Shown here piece by piece: positions 43,877 through 58,100 of a stretch of 64,000 bases of DNA (position 1 is the first letter of the stretch; each line of letters begins with the position of its first letter). The stretch comes from Asterionellopsis glacialis (taxonomy: Eukaryota > Bacillariophyta > Plagiogrammaphyceae > Rhaphoneidales > Asterionellopsidaceae). Where the stretch lies: contig WKLE02000153.1 in the NCBI GenBank assembly GCA_014885115.2, positions 1-64,000 of the forward strand. The letters are read 5' to 3'. The notes under the pieces were generated by a model. It searched no databases, was not told the DNA's origin, and saw only the letters and a program-made list of their open reading frames with translations. A program made the translations under genes and the position numbers.

Positions 43877-46800
43877 CTATTCGATCCCCAGCTCTCTTGC
43901 AAACGATTCCAGTTCATCTAGAACCGGTTTCACTTGTTTATATGAAACTATCATGCCCTTAGTCTCTGTAAGTTCCACAGACTCTCTGGCAACCGCAAGT
44001 CCATTCTTGACGATTTTAATTTTTTGATCAGGATCTTGAATCCTTTTCGCTAGCAATAAACATATCTCAGCTGAGATTGAATCAGAACACCTGCCAAAGT
44101 TGCCAAGACTGTTGTTGATGACTTTTCCGAATCGCAAATTTTCGTCGTTCAGGGCCCATTCAACATATTCGTCGAAGTTTTCCACATTTGTATCCTGTTT
44201 ACCGGCTAAGTCTAAAAGCATTAAAACTGGCTCGTAGACAGGCAGACAGAAAGTGAACGCGCCTTCACCGTAATGTTCGTTGAAGGCATCCACAACGAGT
44301 CTTTTAAAATTTTCTCGGGCTTCTAGCGCAAGGCCGTTGTCTTTCATAATCCAAATTGTTGGGTAGATCATGATAGCTGAGTTATGTACGTTCCTTGGTT
44401 CCATTTTCGGCATGAGCTCATCGATCACGTATTGACAAGTCCGTAGAGCTTCTTCAACTTTGCCTTGTTGTACGAACCACGAGGCACTTGCACCGTAGCT
44501 TTGCCCTGAGCGATCGCTACCATACGCCTTGCAGATACCAGCTGAATGTTCGTCAACATTATATACCCGTTCAAGCTCGTGATGAGCTTCAAATGCCTTT
44601 TCAAAGTTACCCAGTCGACCGTACATTTCCCCCTGCATCGCCAGTGCACGCGTATAGTGAACTGGATCTCCATTAAGCCGTGTTTCGTGCACAAATTTCT
44701 TTACCAAGTTCTGTTCGTAGGTGCATTCTTTGTCTTGTTCAATTTGACCAAATTTCAAAGCTACAAAAAGACCACTAAATATTGGAAAAACGATGGAACG
44801 ATCTTCGATTTCATTTCCTGCGGGGGCTTCTTGATATATCTACGTGAAGAAAAATTATAGGGTGTAAGACAGCGCTAGTCGTCTCGTTACAGGGAAACAA
44901 CTCAGAATCAAAATTCTTACCTTCAAACCGTTTTGGTATGCTTCTACACTTTCTGCCGCCTTGTGCAAGTTTGCAAGACATTTTCCCATTGCAATATGGA
45001 TACTGACCACGTATTCAAGGTCCGTGACTCCAATCGATTCAACTACTTGTGGGCCGTACCCTGTAAAAAAGAAATACAAAAGAATGGTGTGAGCAAGACG
45101 TCTATAGTAGCAACATGTGGGGAATGTCACACCAGATTTCGTACCAGCAGTTGTTTCCGCGCTGTCCTCACCGCCTTTAAGCATATCCAGAGTTTCGCTG
45201 TAAAGACGGATGCTTTGGTTATTGAGGCCCTGCTCTTCGAAACTCTTTCCAATTGACAGAGCTAGTGAAGCCGTTTTTGCAAAGTCCCCTCCTGCTTTCC
45301 AGTGACTGAATAGCTTAATTCTTGATTGGAAATCTTTCCGCACTTCTCCATGAAGACTTTCAAAGGTCAAGGCGATGACCTTGTGCATATCCCGTTTCCT
45401 CGAGTCGAGCATTAGTTGTGTTATTGAAGATCTCCATACATCGTGACAGAAGGTATACGATCTATTTGCCGCTTCAAGTTTCTGACCTTGTTCTTCTAAA
45501 TTATAATCGCAATCGCTATCGCCAAGGTGCTCAGACTCTTCTTCTTCACCACCCTCGAACACCTGTTGCAGAATTCCTTCCTCAACCAGAGTATCCAAAG
45601 CACAACTAATTTTTCGTGCGTGAAGCGATTTCTGGGTTTGTGACGCACCTATAAAATGTTGCAGCACAGCAACTATCTCAAGCAGATCAAAAGAACTGCC
45701 AAGAACTGCGCCAAGGTTGAGAACATTGCGAACAGTTGCGTCGAACGAATCAACTCGGTGTAAAATCAGATCACTGATCGAACCGAAAGCAAACTAAAAA
45801 TAGGGAGGTTCAACAAAGAAGTAAATTGTCAGCGATGTCACACATAAAACATCAATAGAAATAAAACAACAAATTTTCATACCTCGCCTCCGTCGCCAGA
45901 AAGCCAATCAACGCGTCCGTCATCTCCTTTCCCTATACATTTTTTTCGCTTTACATTTTCTAAGATTTCAATTGCAAAATGAGGCATGCCTCCAGATTGC
46001 GAAAATACATCATCGTGGAAACGATCCGCGATTTCAGATTCTTCAACTTTTAGTTCAGTGGCAATCATTGTCCGGATGTCTTCCTTGCAAAGCGGTGGTA
46101 ATTTAATAGGAAGAAACCGTTTTTGTTCGAGGTACCTGTGATTCAAGTCATTCCAGAAGGTTTCGTCCACGCTTAATTTGCACTGTGACGTTTGTGGTCG
46201 AGATGTACACACGATCAATAGATTCCTTGATGTTATGAAGAGTTTTTGGAGAACTTTCCAAGACATCTCATCCATCTGATGAACATCATCCAGAGCAATA
46301 ACAACTAAGCTTGCTTTTTTGGTGCACATTTGAAAAGCCTGGGCCATAAAATTGACTGTTGCTTGAGGAGATGGTGGTTTTCCCTTCGTTTTCTTTCCAC
46401 CTTGCAACATCGTCAAAGTTTCCATATCTATGCCAAGCAAGTGATGACCAACGAGTTCAATGAATTCGGGTGGTGCTTCCATCTCTCTGCAAACATGAAG
46501 AAGTCGCTCGGGCGATGCATATACTCCAGACAAACCAGAAATTTTCGTATTTGACGATTGCGCGGATACATTCGACATTCCATCCCAATCGCCATCAACA
46601 GAACCGAACGATGTTCCCGACGTAACTGACATCCTAGACGTAGACATTGCTGATTTTTCATCCTGAAAAGCCGAATTTTCTGCAAGAACGTCAGGTAACA
46701 CCGAGCGCAACATACTAAAAATAAAGAAATAAGGAAAAAATATTTAGATTGCAATCACGTTTAAGCAAAAGATGTGCGTTCTGCGAAAATGTTATTTTGG

Positions 46801-49361
46801 TAAACTCACCTGAATGGTAGAAGAAGATCGCTCTCCTTACAAACGTGCTTTGCTACCAAAACTCGCCTTCTTCTTCTATTTATCATCTTCCTTATGCCTT
46901 CGACGGCATGAATGACCGTGGCACTTTTTCCTGTACCACTATCAGCTGACAGAAACGTAAACTTCGCGGGGGAATTAAAATTTACCATTCTGCGAGCCAT
47001 ACTAAGCAGTTCTTTAATCTCAGTCTTTCGACCAACAAATCCAGGTGTAATTTTGCCCCATCCACGTTCAAGAGAGCTTAAAGGCTCGAATATTGGCACA
47101 GGATTTGCAAAGCCTTTCGCTTTGACAGGTTCCAACGCATTGAATCCGTATGCTTTTCCCGCTTTCATCCGAATTGCATCATCGACAAGAATTCCAGGAT
47201 TTTTAGGAGATGCCATTAAGCGCGCTGCAAGATTTACAGAGGGGCCAAGCACGGCGTATTCATGCCTCTTTACACCACCAACGACGCCACAGTAGGCATT
47301 GCCGAGAGTTGCTCCTACTCGGCTATAAACATCCAACTCTGATAAGAGTGCGTTGTGGATAACTGTTGTTGCGGGAAGTGCTCGTTCAGTGACCCTGAAT
47401 AAGTGAAAGAGCGAAAGAATCCGATTGGTTAGGTACCCGGTAACAATAATATAGATCAAAACAAGACTATTTGAATTGAATAACTTACATATTAGGAAAT
47501 GAAGAACCCCGAAGACCGAAGGTAGCAATGAGGACAAGCCCTGTATTGTGAAGATGCATTTAAGTTGTCAGCTACAAAAATAACAAAAATATAGTATTAA
47601 TCGGTGCATGAGAGGTACTCACCTTTGTCGTCAACAATAAATTGTCTCAAATGACCACTGAAGCGACCTAGTTCTCTTGTTGATACTTTCATGATATCGT
47701 TAAGAAGCTTGAAGAGTTTTGAGTCCTCTTTAAAATTCCCAGTGATCTTCGCTCGAACTTTTGGCATACTTATAAACAAGACATATACGCTACGAAGCTC
47801 CGCCTCTTCAATATGTCTTTCTTGTATTGAACTCTTTCTTCGAGGAGCTTTTGTAGCAGCCATATCATTGTCATTTACTACTGGATGCACATACAGAGAT
47901 ATTAGCTTTCGATATTGCCTCATGCCTTCAGTGTCCCACCCTTCCCAGAGAAATTGCGTTGACTGCCGACGGGGTTGTTTCAAGTGCCCAGGTGCAAAAT
48001 TTGACTTTGATTTGAACGCAATGAGTTTTGGTTTCAATTTGTCCCCCTCTAATAGGGTGTCGTCAACTAAGCACTTTCTTTGTAGAATATCAAGCGACTC
48101 AGGTGATACAAGAAACTCTCCATGAGTCGCAAGATCGGCTGCGTCTGTGGATTGCTTTATAGGATCCCCCACAATGAGATATTCTCTCCTAGATTCATGG
48201 TCTCCTACGTGTATACCAACAACTTCGCCAACGCCAAGTCCGCAATGCACATTTAAGGTTGCAACATGTTCGCCCAAATTGATACCTCCAGCCCCAGTGG
48301 CAGTTGAAAAAACAGCATAATCAGAACACTTTGATACAATACTCGCCCCACAAGTAGCCGCCACAACTGTTGCATCTGCCAGTGAAGGTCGAGCTGTAAG
48401 TTCTACCGAACGCGGAATGGAATCGGGTCCGTCTAAATCATCATCCTCCGTCCGAGCCTTCCACTCGGCAAATAACGCATCTCCAGCGAACTTAAGAATA
48501 TCACCGCCGTGAGCTGTCACTTCGTCAACAATCATTTGAAAGTATGCATTAATTGTCTGCAAGATATTCCAACAAAGCCATGATAAATAAGACAATTGGT
48601 AAGGTAAAGCATAAAAATAACAAAAGAGGCAAATTCAGACTATAATAGGTACGCACCTCTGACAGTCTTTCTGGCGTAACCAACTTTGATAATTTCGTAA
48701 AACCTGATATATCTACAAATAACATTGCACAGTGATGCCTAGAAGCGTATGGTAACCTCAAAGAATTATCAAGTTTCTTTACCAAGGGATTTGAACCGTT
48801 CTCTGTGGGTGTATGTGTCGACCCGTGTCCCGATGCGGATTCAACGGCGTTCTTTCTTTCCAAAGCTGCCTCCGTTAATTTTTCGGGCGGAGACTCTGCT
48901 TGATCTCCTTCACTGTCTTCATTATCACTCTCCTCTTCTTCTTCTTCTGCGATTTGATTGAGCAACGTTGGTCCGGCGTTATCTCTGAAAAGGTTTGGAT
49001 CGTCATTATTTACATCATCCTCGGGTATCTTTTCTTCCTCGTCGTCCGACAAGTCGCTCAAGTGACCTTCGTCAGGCGAGCTAGAAGCTAGTTCAATACT
49101 ATCGGCATCACCCTCAATCGCATTGACTTCACTTGCCAGTCTATCAAGTACACAAACGGGGACGTGTTGACTCAGCCACTGAACAGAGTTGACTAGATTT
49201 GCCCGTTGAGCTAGTGCATGTGTCATCTCAGGTCCGAATCTATTTTGCTCCATGACCTGTGTCATCATGTTTGCGAGCTCGTCATCGTCCATGTTCGTTG
49301 CATCACGTGTTCCGACTGTTACATTTGGGTCCGACGGACCGCTGCCGGCCGGAGCATCCAT
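43877..49361 (-). CDS. Soluble adenylyl cyclase-like protein (ADCY10 type)
   Basis: Eight exons, complement(join(43877..44839, 44921..45060, 45145..45793, 45883..46714, 46810..47394, 47489..47540, 47623..48556, 48657..49361)); every phase closes, giving 1619 residues, close to human soluble adenylyl cyclase. An acidic N-terminal region of about 200 residues precedes the first class III cyclase domain (CAMLFVDISGFTKL with a metal Asp, then ILKFAGDALFAEW). The second cyclase domain follows (RQFIVDDKGLVLIATFGLRG, GVVGGVKRHEYAVLGPSVNL, AARLM). Next comes an AAA/NACHT-like NTPase with P-loop ADSGTGKSA (about residue 715) and VVIALDDVHQMD as Walker B. The C-terminus is TPR-like helices. Known relatives make cAMP and respond to bicarbonate; that response is inferred here. 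Exon 6/7 are separated by an 84-nt intron that is also an open frame. Confidence 0.88.
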
Positions 49362-51198
49362 GACTTATATTATTACACTTTAAAGCAGTCGAACGCTCCC
49401 GGGGCACGACACCCGATTGACTTCCGGACTCTCTCCCTCGGCTTGCTCACGGTACTCTGAGTACGGAAGCTTACTATGAGCTTCAAGATCTTATCGCAGT
49501 TTATTTGTTGCCACCGATGGGATAGAGCGCGCTTGCTGTTTCGTCTTGCCCCTAACACGCCTCTTTTGTTCTCTCTCCTTTGGACGTGCTCTCTTTCAAG
49601 ATACCGACACCAGTTCTAGACTATCAGTAGGTCTCTTGCTGATTGCGCTGGATACGGCGTCCGAGGACAGGCGAGAACCCGCGGGACGGCGAAGCAGCAG
49701 TAGGACTAGTTCGTAGTCTTAGATGTACCGGTAAATACATGGTAAGTATGCAAGTATCGAAGCGTGCGCAGTAGACCTCCAGTGGTGAATTTCATCATCC
49801 GCCCCCTTCCGTGATCGTACGTAGCCTGGACCTGTTGTACCAAGGCAATCAGTAGGACCTACTTGTGGACACACTGTTTCGATGTGTTTTCTTTCAATTC
49901 TTCGTATCAAGGTACAGATACATCCATAGTTAGACTTTTTCTCCCGGTATAATTTGCCTGTAGAACGTACCTGTACCGGTAGGCCTAACTACACCGGACT
50001 GTTATTTAAAAGGAACTCGTACCGTACCAGGTGTACCAGGTACCTATACCCAGGTGACTGGTAACTGTACAGATACCAGGTACGCATCAAATACCTCTTT
50101 GAATACCTTGTACCAGTATTATATTTGCAGTGCTACAACGACAACCTCGTCCTACCTAAAAATATGTATCTATGATAGGTCCTATGTACTCTCCATTTCT
50201 TTGCACTGCTTACCAAATACATGTAATCGCCTATAAATACAAATGCAACTCACACAGTTCCAAATCCATCTTCAACCAACATCGTATCTTCCGTTATGTT
50301 TCCCGAATCCATCCGAAATTATCTTTCTTTTTTCTAAGTAGAAATGTCGTTTTCACGTGAGTAAAATACAAGCCACACAAAGAGATTTCGTGAATTCCTA
50401 GAAAAATTCTCAATTCGAATTATAGTACAGAACGTAGGAATCCGAATCAGGTCGTAAATCAATTCTTCCAAAGATAAGAAAGAGAACAATTCAACTGATA
50501 CATTTAGTGATTCTGTACAGGTACTCCCCTTATGTATTCTAATATAGGTCCTCTATTGTAATAAAATACAATCGGTAGTTTTGTAAGGTACCAGGTACAG
50601 ATTATACTGTACAGGAATAGGGATTTTCATACAGTAATGAACACGTCTCAGGCAATACAGTTTGGTCACGTTTGAATTAAAAAAAATCGCCGCCCGTCAA
50701 CAAACTACTTACACAGAACCCTCGATTTGACTCTTCACGGACGGAATTTTTAAAACTCCCTCGCGGGTGAAATCTCTTTAGTTAGTATCGTAGAGAGAAC
50801 TAGAAAGAACATGCATTCCCAAATGAGATAAAGTGCCGCACTTTTCCATCTCCCACAGTCAATAGGAACCCTATCTCTAGAGAGGACTAGTAGGAAGCAG
50901 GAAGTATTAAGTAACAAGTAACTTCGTACCTAATTATCTTTTTGAAACAACGAAGTTGATTTTTGACATTTTGAATTTCCTGAACAATACTACATGTTGA
51001 AAAAGAAATGAAACAAGTTGAACCATATCAAAACTAGACTATTGCGAGCTGGCGATTTTTATAATTTAATCTACAGAATGTTAAAGTTTTATGGCAGCTT
51101 ATGCGTCCATTTATTTATTGTATTTGTTACAGTTGTTTTAAACTGTGTAACTAAAATATCTTTGATCTCTTTTAAAACGGGTTGAAAAATAAAGGCTT
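49362..51198. other. Gene-free, palindrome-rich spacer
   Basis: 1.8 kb without a supportable gene. It includes the promoter of the cyclase-like gene. GGTACC-type palindromes cluster at 49965-50095 and 50585-50620, and a CTCTAGAGAG word lies near 50874. The short open frames are unconvincing. Confidence 0.6.
49965..50095. repeat. GGTACC-type palindrome cluster
   Basis: I read GTACCTGTACCGGTAGG, CGTACCGTACCAGGTGTACC, AGGTACCTATACC and ACCAGGTACG within about 130 bases. The words are of the same family as the large cluster at 1500-1935. Confidence 0.7.
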
Positions 51199-54100
51199 TT
51201 AGTTCACCCGTCGCTGCTCTTCCTCCCCAAAGCGTTGCTGGTGTTGATCATGAAGAAGAGTGGCTTCACGGTGAGCCTCCTCTAAAGACAGTTGCTGCTG
51301 TGCTTGAATGGCAGCTGTGAAACGAAGTCTTAAGCCGTCATCACTTGCTAATGTCATCTGGAGACGGTGAAGTGTCCCAGCAGCACACTGCTGGAGCACC
51401 TGGTCACTTGGATAGTTGGCTAGACACCACTCTAGCATTTGGTAACAGTTCGGGGTCCATAACAAGGTTTCGTGGTAGTCTTGTGTGAGCGAGAGATTAT
51501 GAAGGACAAGGCAGGCTCGGTTAAGGATAGTCTGACTTGAACAAAAGTTCTTCATGGCAAGAACCACAAGATTTGCTATTTGCCCAACGTTCTCATCTAA
51601 CATTTCCCTCTCAGTAGCATCATTGACTTCTCCTAGTTGTTCTTGTATGGATCTTTGTTCGGAAGTTTCCTCGCTAAGATTCACAGCTGTCGAAAAGAAG
51701 AAGAAAATATAAATATTATGAGAATTGGAGAACAGGACAAAGAATCGCGTTTTAAAATTTAGCACACAAACTTACAAGGAATGACAAGATTGATTAAGGC
51801 AAACAATGCACGGAATTGAACTTCGGCACTATATGGATGCTGCATCATTGCATTTGCGGTTGCTGATATTCCACCCAACTTTACTAAAACTGCCTTCTGA
51901 GAAGGAGCAAGCGCAATATTTACAAGTGACCAACAGCTCATCGCCTGAAGGGGTTCCTCGTTTGCAAATCTTCTCATAGAATCCAGCATCACTGCGATTC
52001 CATTCTTTCCACTTTGGTGCCCATTGTTGAAAATACCTGCTGAGTTTACCATGGAGCTGTGAAAAAGCATACCTTCTCGTCCGCCAAGTGGTCTTGCTAA
52101 GAGCACGATCGTATGGAATGCAGCCGTATGAAGCTGAACGCTGTCAGGGAACAACACCATACCTCGAAGTACAATGCCCGTCAGTCCAGCGCGTTGGGCA
52201 GTTGTTCTTTGCGTCTCGTCTTCAAGAAGGAATGGTAGCACTCGTAGGCACATTGTTTGTATACCCTCAACATCAGAAAATGCCACCATCCAATTCACAA
52301 TGGAATAAATCGCGCATGACCATGGAAGATCTACATTTGCAAGCTCTTGTCCGCCACCTTTGGCTGGTCCGAGAAGCCTCTGAGTAAGCTGGGAGTGTCC
52401 GTACTTTGTTCTTTTGGAAGGTTTCTTTTTGGAAGATGTCTGTTAAAAAATGAAACCAACAAAAAATAATCAGTAAAACAGAATCTTCAATTTCTTTTTA
52501 CATGAACAAAAATAGTTCTCTTACCTTTCGTCTCTTCTGCACAGAGTGCACATTAGTATCCGAAACACCGGCGGGTTCCTCCATTCGAGCAACATTCGAA
52601 ACATTGGAATGGCCTGGAGAACTTGGCCTACTTTCACTACTCGAGGAAAGGGGGGAATCACTTCCAGTTCTATTGACCTTCATGACACCCTTTGCTTGTG
52701 CGAGAAAGTTCTTAAGACTCGAGTTTCGGGCAAAAGGCAACTCACTCACACCAGCACCACCATAGTCAATGACAGATGGAGGCCTTCCGTGTACTGCATC
52801 ATCCTTGATTCGAGCGAGGTATCGCATGCACCTTACGAAAGATGTATACAACATCCTATACTTTCCAAACAAGTGTTTGATATTCAGGTTGGAGCTCACA
52901 GGGAACGAGCAGACAGAATCGTCGCTGCTGTCAATATCTTCTCCATCAAATTTTGCCTTGAAGGGCTCTGACAAACACAAAACTCTCCAAAGATCTTGAG
53001 GCATCGTAAATGTCTCCCGCCATTCGTTTGATATGGGCATGGTCAGTAGGGCATGGATCTCTAATGGTTCCAAAAAAGTAAGACAATGGGCCATTGTATC
53101 GCATCCCAAACTGAATATTGGGGCTTTGCCGTCCAAAAGATTGACAGAATCAACTCTAGCTACTCCTGTCGATTTGCTTTTGGACTTCTTTCTCGGTCTT
53201 GCAACTACGGCCCCTGATGATCGATAGTAGTGCTTCAATTGCTCTCCCTGCGAACTTCTCTCTGTTGCACGTCCCATCTTGGTAGAGAATGCCCGCATTC
53301 GGTCATTACTAGATCGCCGGCTATCATGCTTGACATGCTTGGCGGGAGAAGAGTAAGCAGATGACTTTCTAGACCGTTTCTTGAGCTTGGCAGCGGATGA
53401 TCCTGCGCCCGAGACAATCTTGAGCTTGGCAGCGGATGCACCTGCGCCCGAGACAACCTTTTCTTTGTCTCGTCTATTGTCTTGTAAATGTGCCATCTTT
53501 CTACGACCTTCCTCTCCGTCATCCGACGATCCGTCTCCATGGGATGAAGCAGAAAACGTGGAAGAGACTGGAGAGCAGGATCCCGAAGAAATGTTAATAG
53601 CAAAGCTATTTTCTGCTGCACCGCCACCAGAAACACCTGAACTGAAATCATCAAGGGACGACGAGGATTGACTTCCAAGATGTGTGCTTCTTTTTGTCTT
53701 TGTCTTTTTTGACTCTCCCGTACCGGAATGGTGATGCGGTGTTGTGAATTCCCTTTTATGCTGTATTGGCTTGGTTACGTTCTCTGCTCCTCCGCCTTCG
53801 GACGAAGACACGGAGGGTGACGAACAAGAACTCTGTTGGATATTTGAGGATGCTGACCCTGCATAACCTCCTTCCGTTCCGCTCCCAGAATCTGCAGAAG
53901 ATCCGAGCGAGTCACATGAGGAGGCCCCATTGGTTACAGACAGAGTTCGTCTCCTCCCAGAGATCTTCTTGGCAATCGGAGCTGCAGGGGTCGGAGGTGA
54001 TGGATGAGATGGGCCTTTATCCAAATCCAGTGCTCTTGGTTTGCCATCATTTTCTGCAGGTGGCCCCTCTGATGACTGGGAAGAGTCTGTATCTGAGTTC

Positions 54101-55128
54101 TTTCTCTTCTTACTAAGACTTTGAGAGCCCGGTACTGATGGTCTAACGGCCGTGGCAGGCATTGATGGGATCAAACCAGCAAGTCCTGTCTGCAACGGTC
54201 CTGTTTGTTTTTTCTCGGTGTTTCTTTGTTCTTCGCCTCCACTCCCTCTTTCACTACTGGAAGAGAAGAAGGACGAAGAACCGGTTGTTTCTGTCTGCGG
54301 GGGCGGTAACCTGGCAACGACAACGGCATGCGCAGCACTTCCATTTCCGTTTCGTCGATCGAGTCGTTCGTCCAAATGGCGATCTTCCAGATGCACTGGT
54401 AGACCATAGCCGTCTCTGGCCTGTGTTCTATCTCGCACCTGTCGTCTCTGATAATGTCTTAAAAACGGCCCCACATTGGCTTCGTCGTGATTGTTGTCTA
54501 CATTTGCTACTGCATTGCTGTCTTGGTTACTGCTGCTTTGATTGCTCACATTGGCACCACTCTGGCCAGATGAATATCTGTCATCTCCCGAAGATGTTGT
54601 GTTAGCTGTAACAATAGCCGGTCCTCCTCCCGACGACTCTCCATTTCTGCGTCTGCCGTGCTGGTTATCACTGCTGCTAGACGAAGAAGAACCTACAGCA
54701 GAACCTCTTGGAAGCGTGTTGTTTCCGTGGTTCTGATCCCGTTTCCTACCAGGTATTGATGACAGTGCCTCGGTTGAATTTTGTTGCGTATTCGGAACTC
54801 CTTCTTCTCTAGCAATGTTGGCGAGTGTCGACGACAGTGCATCTGCAAGAGACTCTCTTATTACTCGCGAGGCATCATTATTGGTATATTCCAAATTGTT
54901 TTCAGATTCTTCTAGTTCGTTTTGCACTGTTGCCCCGACTCCACAACGGTGCTCTTCGGACAATGCGTGAGTTGCAGGCGATGGCGGTGGCGCCAACGGT
55001 GCCTTCCATAACACGCTGTCATCTTCCTTTTCCTTTACACTTTCCATTGCGTTTGGTATCGTAGTGCTCTGCCGCATCGTATCATCGTCTATTATACTTG
55101 AGCTTGACATGGTTTCATGGTCTTCCAT
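51199..55128 (-). CDS. Ser-rich protein with F-box-like and armadillo-like regions
   Basis: Three exons, complement(join(51199..51686, 51776..52439, 52525..55128)), 1251 residues; phases agree. The first 680 residues are low-complexity, dominated by Ser, Gly, Asn and charged runs, with several basic patches (for example KKTKTKRSTHLG and RPRKKSKSKS) that could be nuclear signals, and a 16-residue unit repeated twice (ASAAKLKIVSGAG and GSSAAKLK). Residues about 690-735 (TMAHCLTFLEPLEIHALLTM, then WRETFTMPQDLWRVLC) resemble an F-box. The C-terminal 380 residues read as ARM/HEAT helices (MSCWSLVNIALAPSQKAVLV, VQFRALFALINLVIP, CLVLHNLSL). It might be a substrate adaptor of an SCF ubiquitin ligase, but this is inference. 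The start is the first ATG of the long frame. Confidence 0.72.
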
Positions 55129-58100
55129 TAATTTTCTTATGGGGTAGATGGATTAGCAGTGCTTTCTTTCCACTTCTTCTTTTACTATCACCTTTAAGTA
55201 TGTTCTCTGTCATCGGTCCAGATCAGCTGATGCAGCTGCCCACAAAAACATCTGCTGGTGACGTAAGAAGAATGTCATGAGACAAAAAATATAATATTTA
55301 CAGAAACATTCTCACGATTCAATTTTTAACGTACACAAACACATATTACAAGCAATTGGTTAGAGTGTGCTGGATTGGGATTGAATTTCAGCTCGTAAGA
55401 AACCAGAATGTCGTTGTGTAGCAGCTGCCATGCCAGATGTTACAAACAATTTTTTGTGTACATTTTCTGAATAACCGATCAGAAAGGTTACTACCTCAAA
55501 TACGTCATCATTTAAGATACATCAATCTGTTCACACTTAATAGAGAGAAACAGGACTTACTGGTGAAGCTTTACATAGTTACAAACTAAACAGCCAGGTA
55601 CCTTGTACAGTAACAGGAACAGTACTGGTTGGTACCTGGTAAGGCTGTGTTTTTTCAATCTGGAAACCTACGAAGACTAGCAAGCATACATTTTTTGCAC
55701 AACATTGTAAAAATGTAGCCCGTGCGCCCCACTGCAGTAGACTTATTTATTGAAAAAGGCGCAATTTCCATTGACTGCTTAACACCAACACACAAACTGT
55801 ACATTGGAGGAACTCTGGTGTACAGTACTGCACTTCTACGATTGCCTATTACCAGGTACATGGATACTATGAGTTTCCAGGAAGGTAGGACGACTTCGAC
55901 AGATATCTTCTGGTCCATCACAATGAGCCAGGGAACGCATGTGTTCTTTCTATAAATAATAAAAATGATTGCGTGAACTTATTAAAATCAGTAGAATTCT
56001 ACATAAAAAAATCAACAAAAGGCCTTGACCATACATAATACAGTACAATTCAGAAAATGGCAGTCCTTGAAAATCATCTGCTTGGTATCTTCAACTATGT
56101 ATACAGCAATTGTTCTACAATAAGTATGAACAATACCTGCGGTATTAATCCCTCATTGAGCATCTGTTGACTACCTTCTGTCAGAATTATTTTTTGGATC
56201 CACAATATATATGAAAACTGCCCATGAATGTCACAAGAAACAGCTGCTTCAATCCGAAAGGCGGACTTTTGGATTCAGGCAGCTGCCAGGCTTCTAAAAA
56301 AACCTTCGAACGTACAGAACCATGTAAGGTAGACTGGGACTCTTCACCAGTTACCAGCAGGTACAGAGTAACTGTTACGAGTTACGATACACACTGTAAA
56401 TATAAAAATACCGGTAGGTGATACGATATGCATGCATTTTCATGTCGTATTCTCACAGCTCCGCTCCCAGTCATAAACTACTGTAATTTTATTGTACTGT
56501 CCTTCTTGCTGGTGCCTGGGGATGAATAACTCGAACGCCAGTAATCAGAAAATGTACATTACTGTGTGTACAGTATTATTATTTGCTCCCTGTTGCTTGC
56601 TCTTGTTCTTGCCTCGCTCTTCGTGCCTCCATCATGGTGACAAAATGACAATGACAATGGCAATGACAACACAACACTTCTCATCAGAAAACAAATGGGG
56701 GAATCTTCATTGAAAGGCAACCCCTTTTTCTTAACATTTTTTGGGTTGGTGAGTGGACCACACCCAAGTATAGCACTGTTACATATTGAATCTACCTAAT
56801 CAAAGCTAGTAAAATCACTACCTTGTTTTGCAAAAATTCCAGACACACTAACTTGTGCAGGTTTTAATTGCGATATATATATATTACCCTCTACTATGTG
56901 GGGCATGGTGATTACTACAATCTACAGAACACAGAAGAGATCTGGATAATGTAAAATGACCTCCCACCCCCACCTTCCCCAGACACAGTTTTATAAAACA
57001 CCATTCTTGTAAGCCTACAACCATATTGTGGCATAATATGAGAAAATACCAGTCAAGAGGGGGGGTGGTGATTTATGCTATCCAGAGTTATACCCATACC
57101 TCATCTTGTGTATATTGGACAACTCTGCAACAATAAGTTTATATTTCTTATGTAAGTTGTTGAGTCATATATTAATGAATCAGGTTGCCCTGACCATTTT
57201 TTGAAATAGCAATGCATGGTGCACCTGCCCAGTTGGCATGTTGTAGCCAGCAAGGCTTTTAGAGTGTAACCTTTTTAAATTGAAATTATGAGTAAAACAA
57301 TTTTTTTGGTTGCAGCTACAATAATGATTTTGTTAAATAATTTCTGAAAAAAGAATATCCAAAATGTAAAAATCAGTACAAAATGATATCTAATTTTGTT
57401 GTCCTGCAATCAGATGTTTTTGGATTTGACAACAAAAGTGGTTGGTATGAAGTATATATAATGAACAAAAACTGAGTTGTTTGTTCAGACCACATTCTTC
57501 TTTTTAGTCTAAATTATGAAATTTTCATCCTCTGTTATTAAATTATTAGAGTATGTTAATTGCATTACAACAGGTCTGCACTACAAAGTGGTTCACTTAA
57601 TTCTGGAATGTATTTTATCCTCTGTTATGAAATTATTAGTGTATGTTAAATTTCATTACAACAGGTCTGCACTACGACAAAGTGGTTCACTTAATTCTGG
57701 AATGTATTTTTTATTCAAGTACCATCATAAGACACACAAGTAAGTGACACCTCTGGCCTTCTCTTTAATCATCATATCTGCCTCATGAAAGCTTTGTCTA
57801 ACTATTTGTAGTCAAAGAGCTTTGGTCTTTAAAGCTTCTTAGTACTTGGGTGACTAGAGTGTTTCCCCTTCTATCTATAGTGACAAGTGTTAGAGATTAT
57901 TCTTGAGTAAGGTTCTGGTCTCTGGTTAAATTCACCAGTTTGTTTCTTTCCACCCCCCACTTGATTTTTTGTTGTATTCCTCTTGTTTTTGGAATTTTCT
58001 AGTTAACAGTAGCATAAATGCACAATTGGCAACAACCTCACAAATGAGAAAGTGAGAGTTATGGTCACCACATGATCTAGGGTATTCACATCCCATTAAT

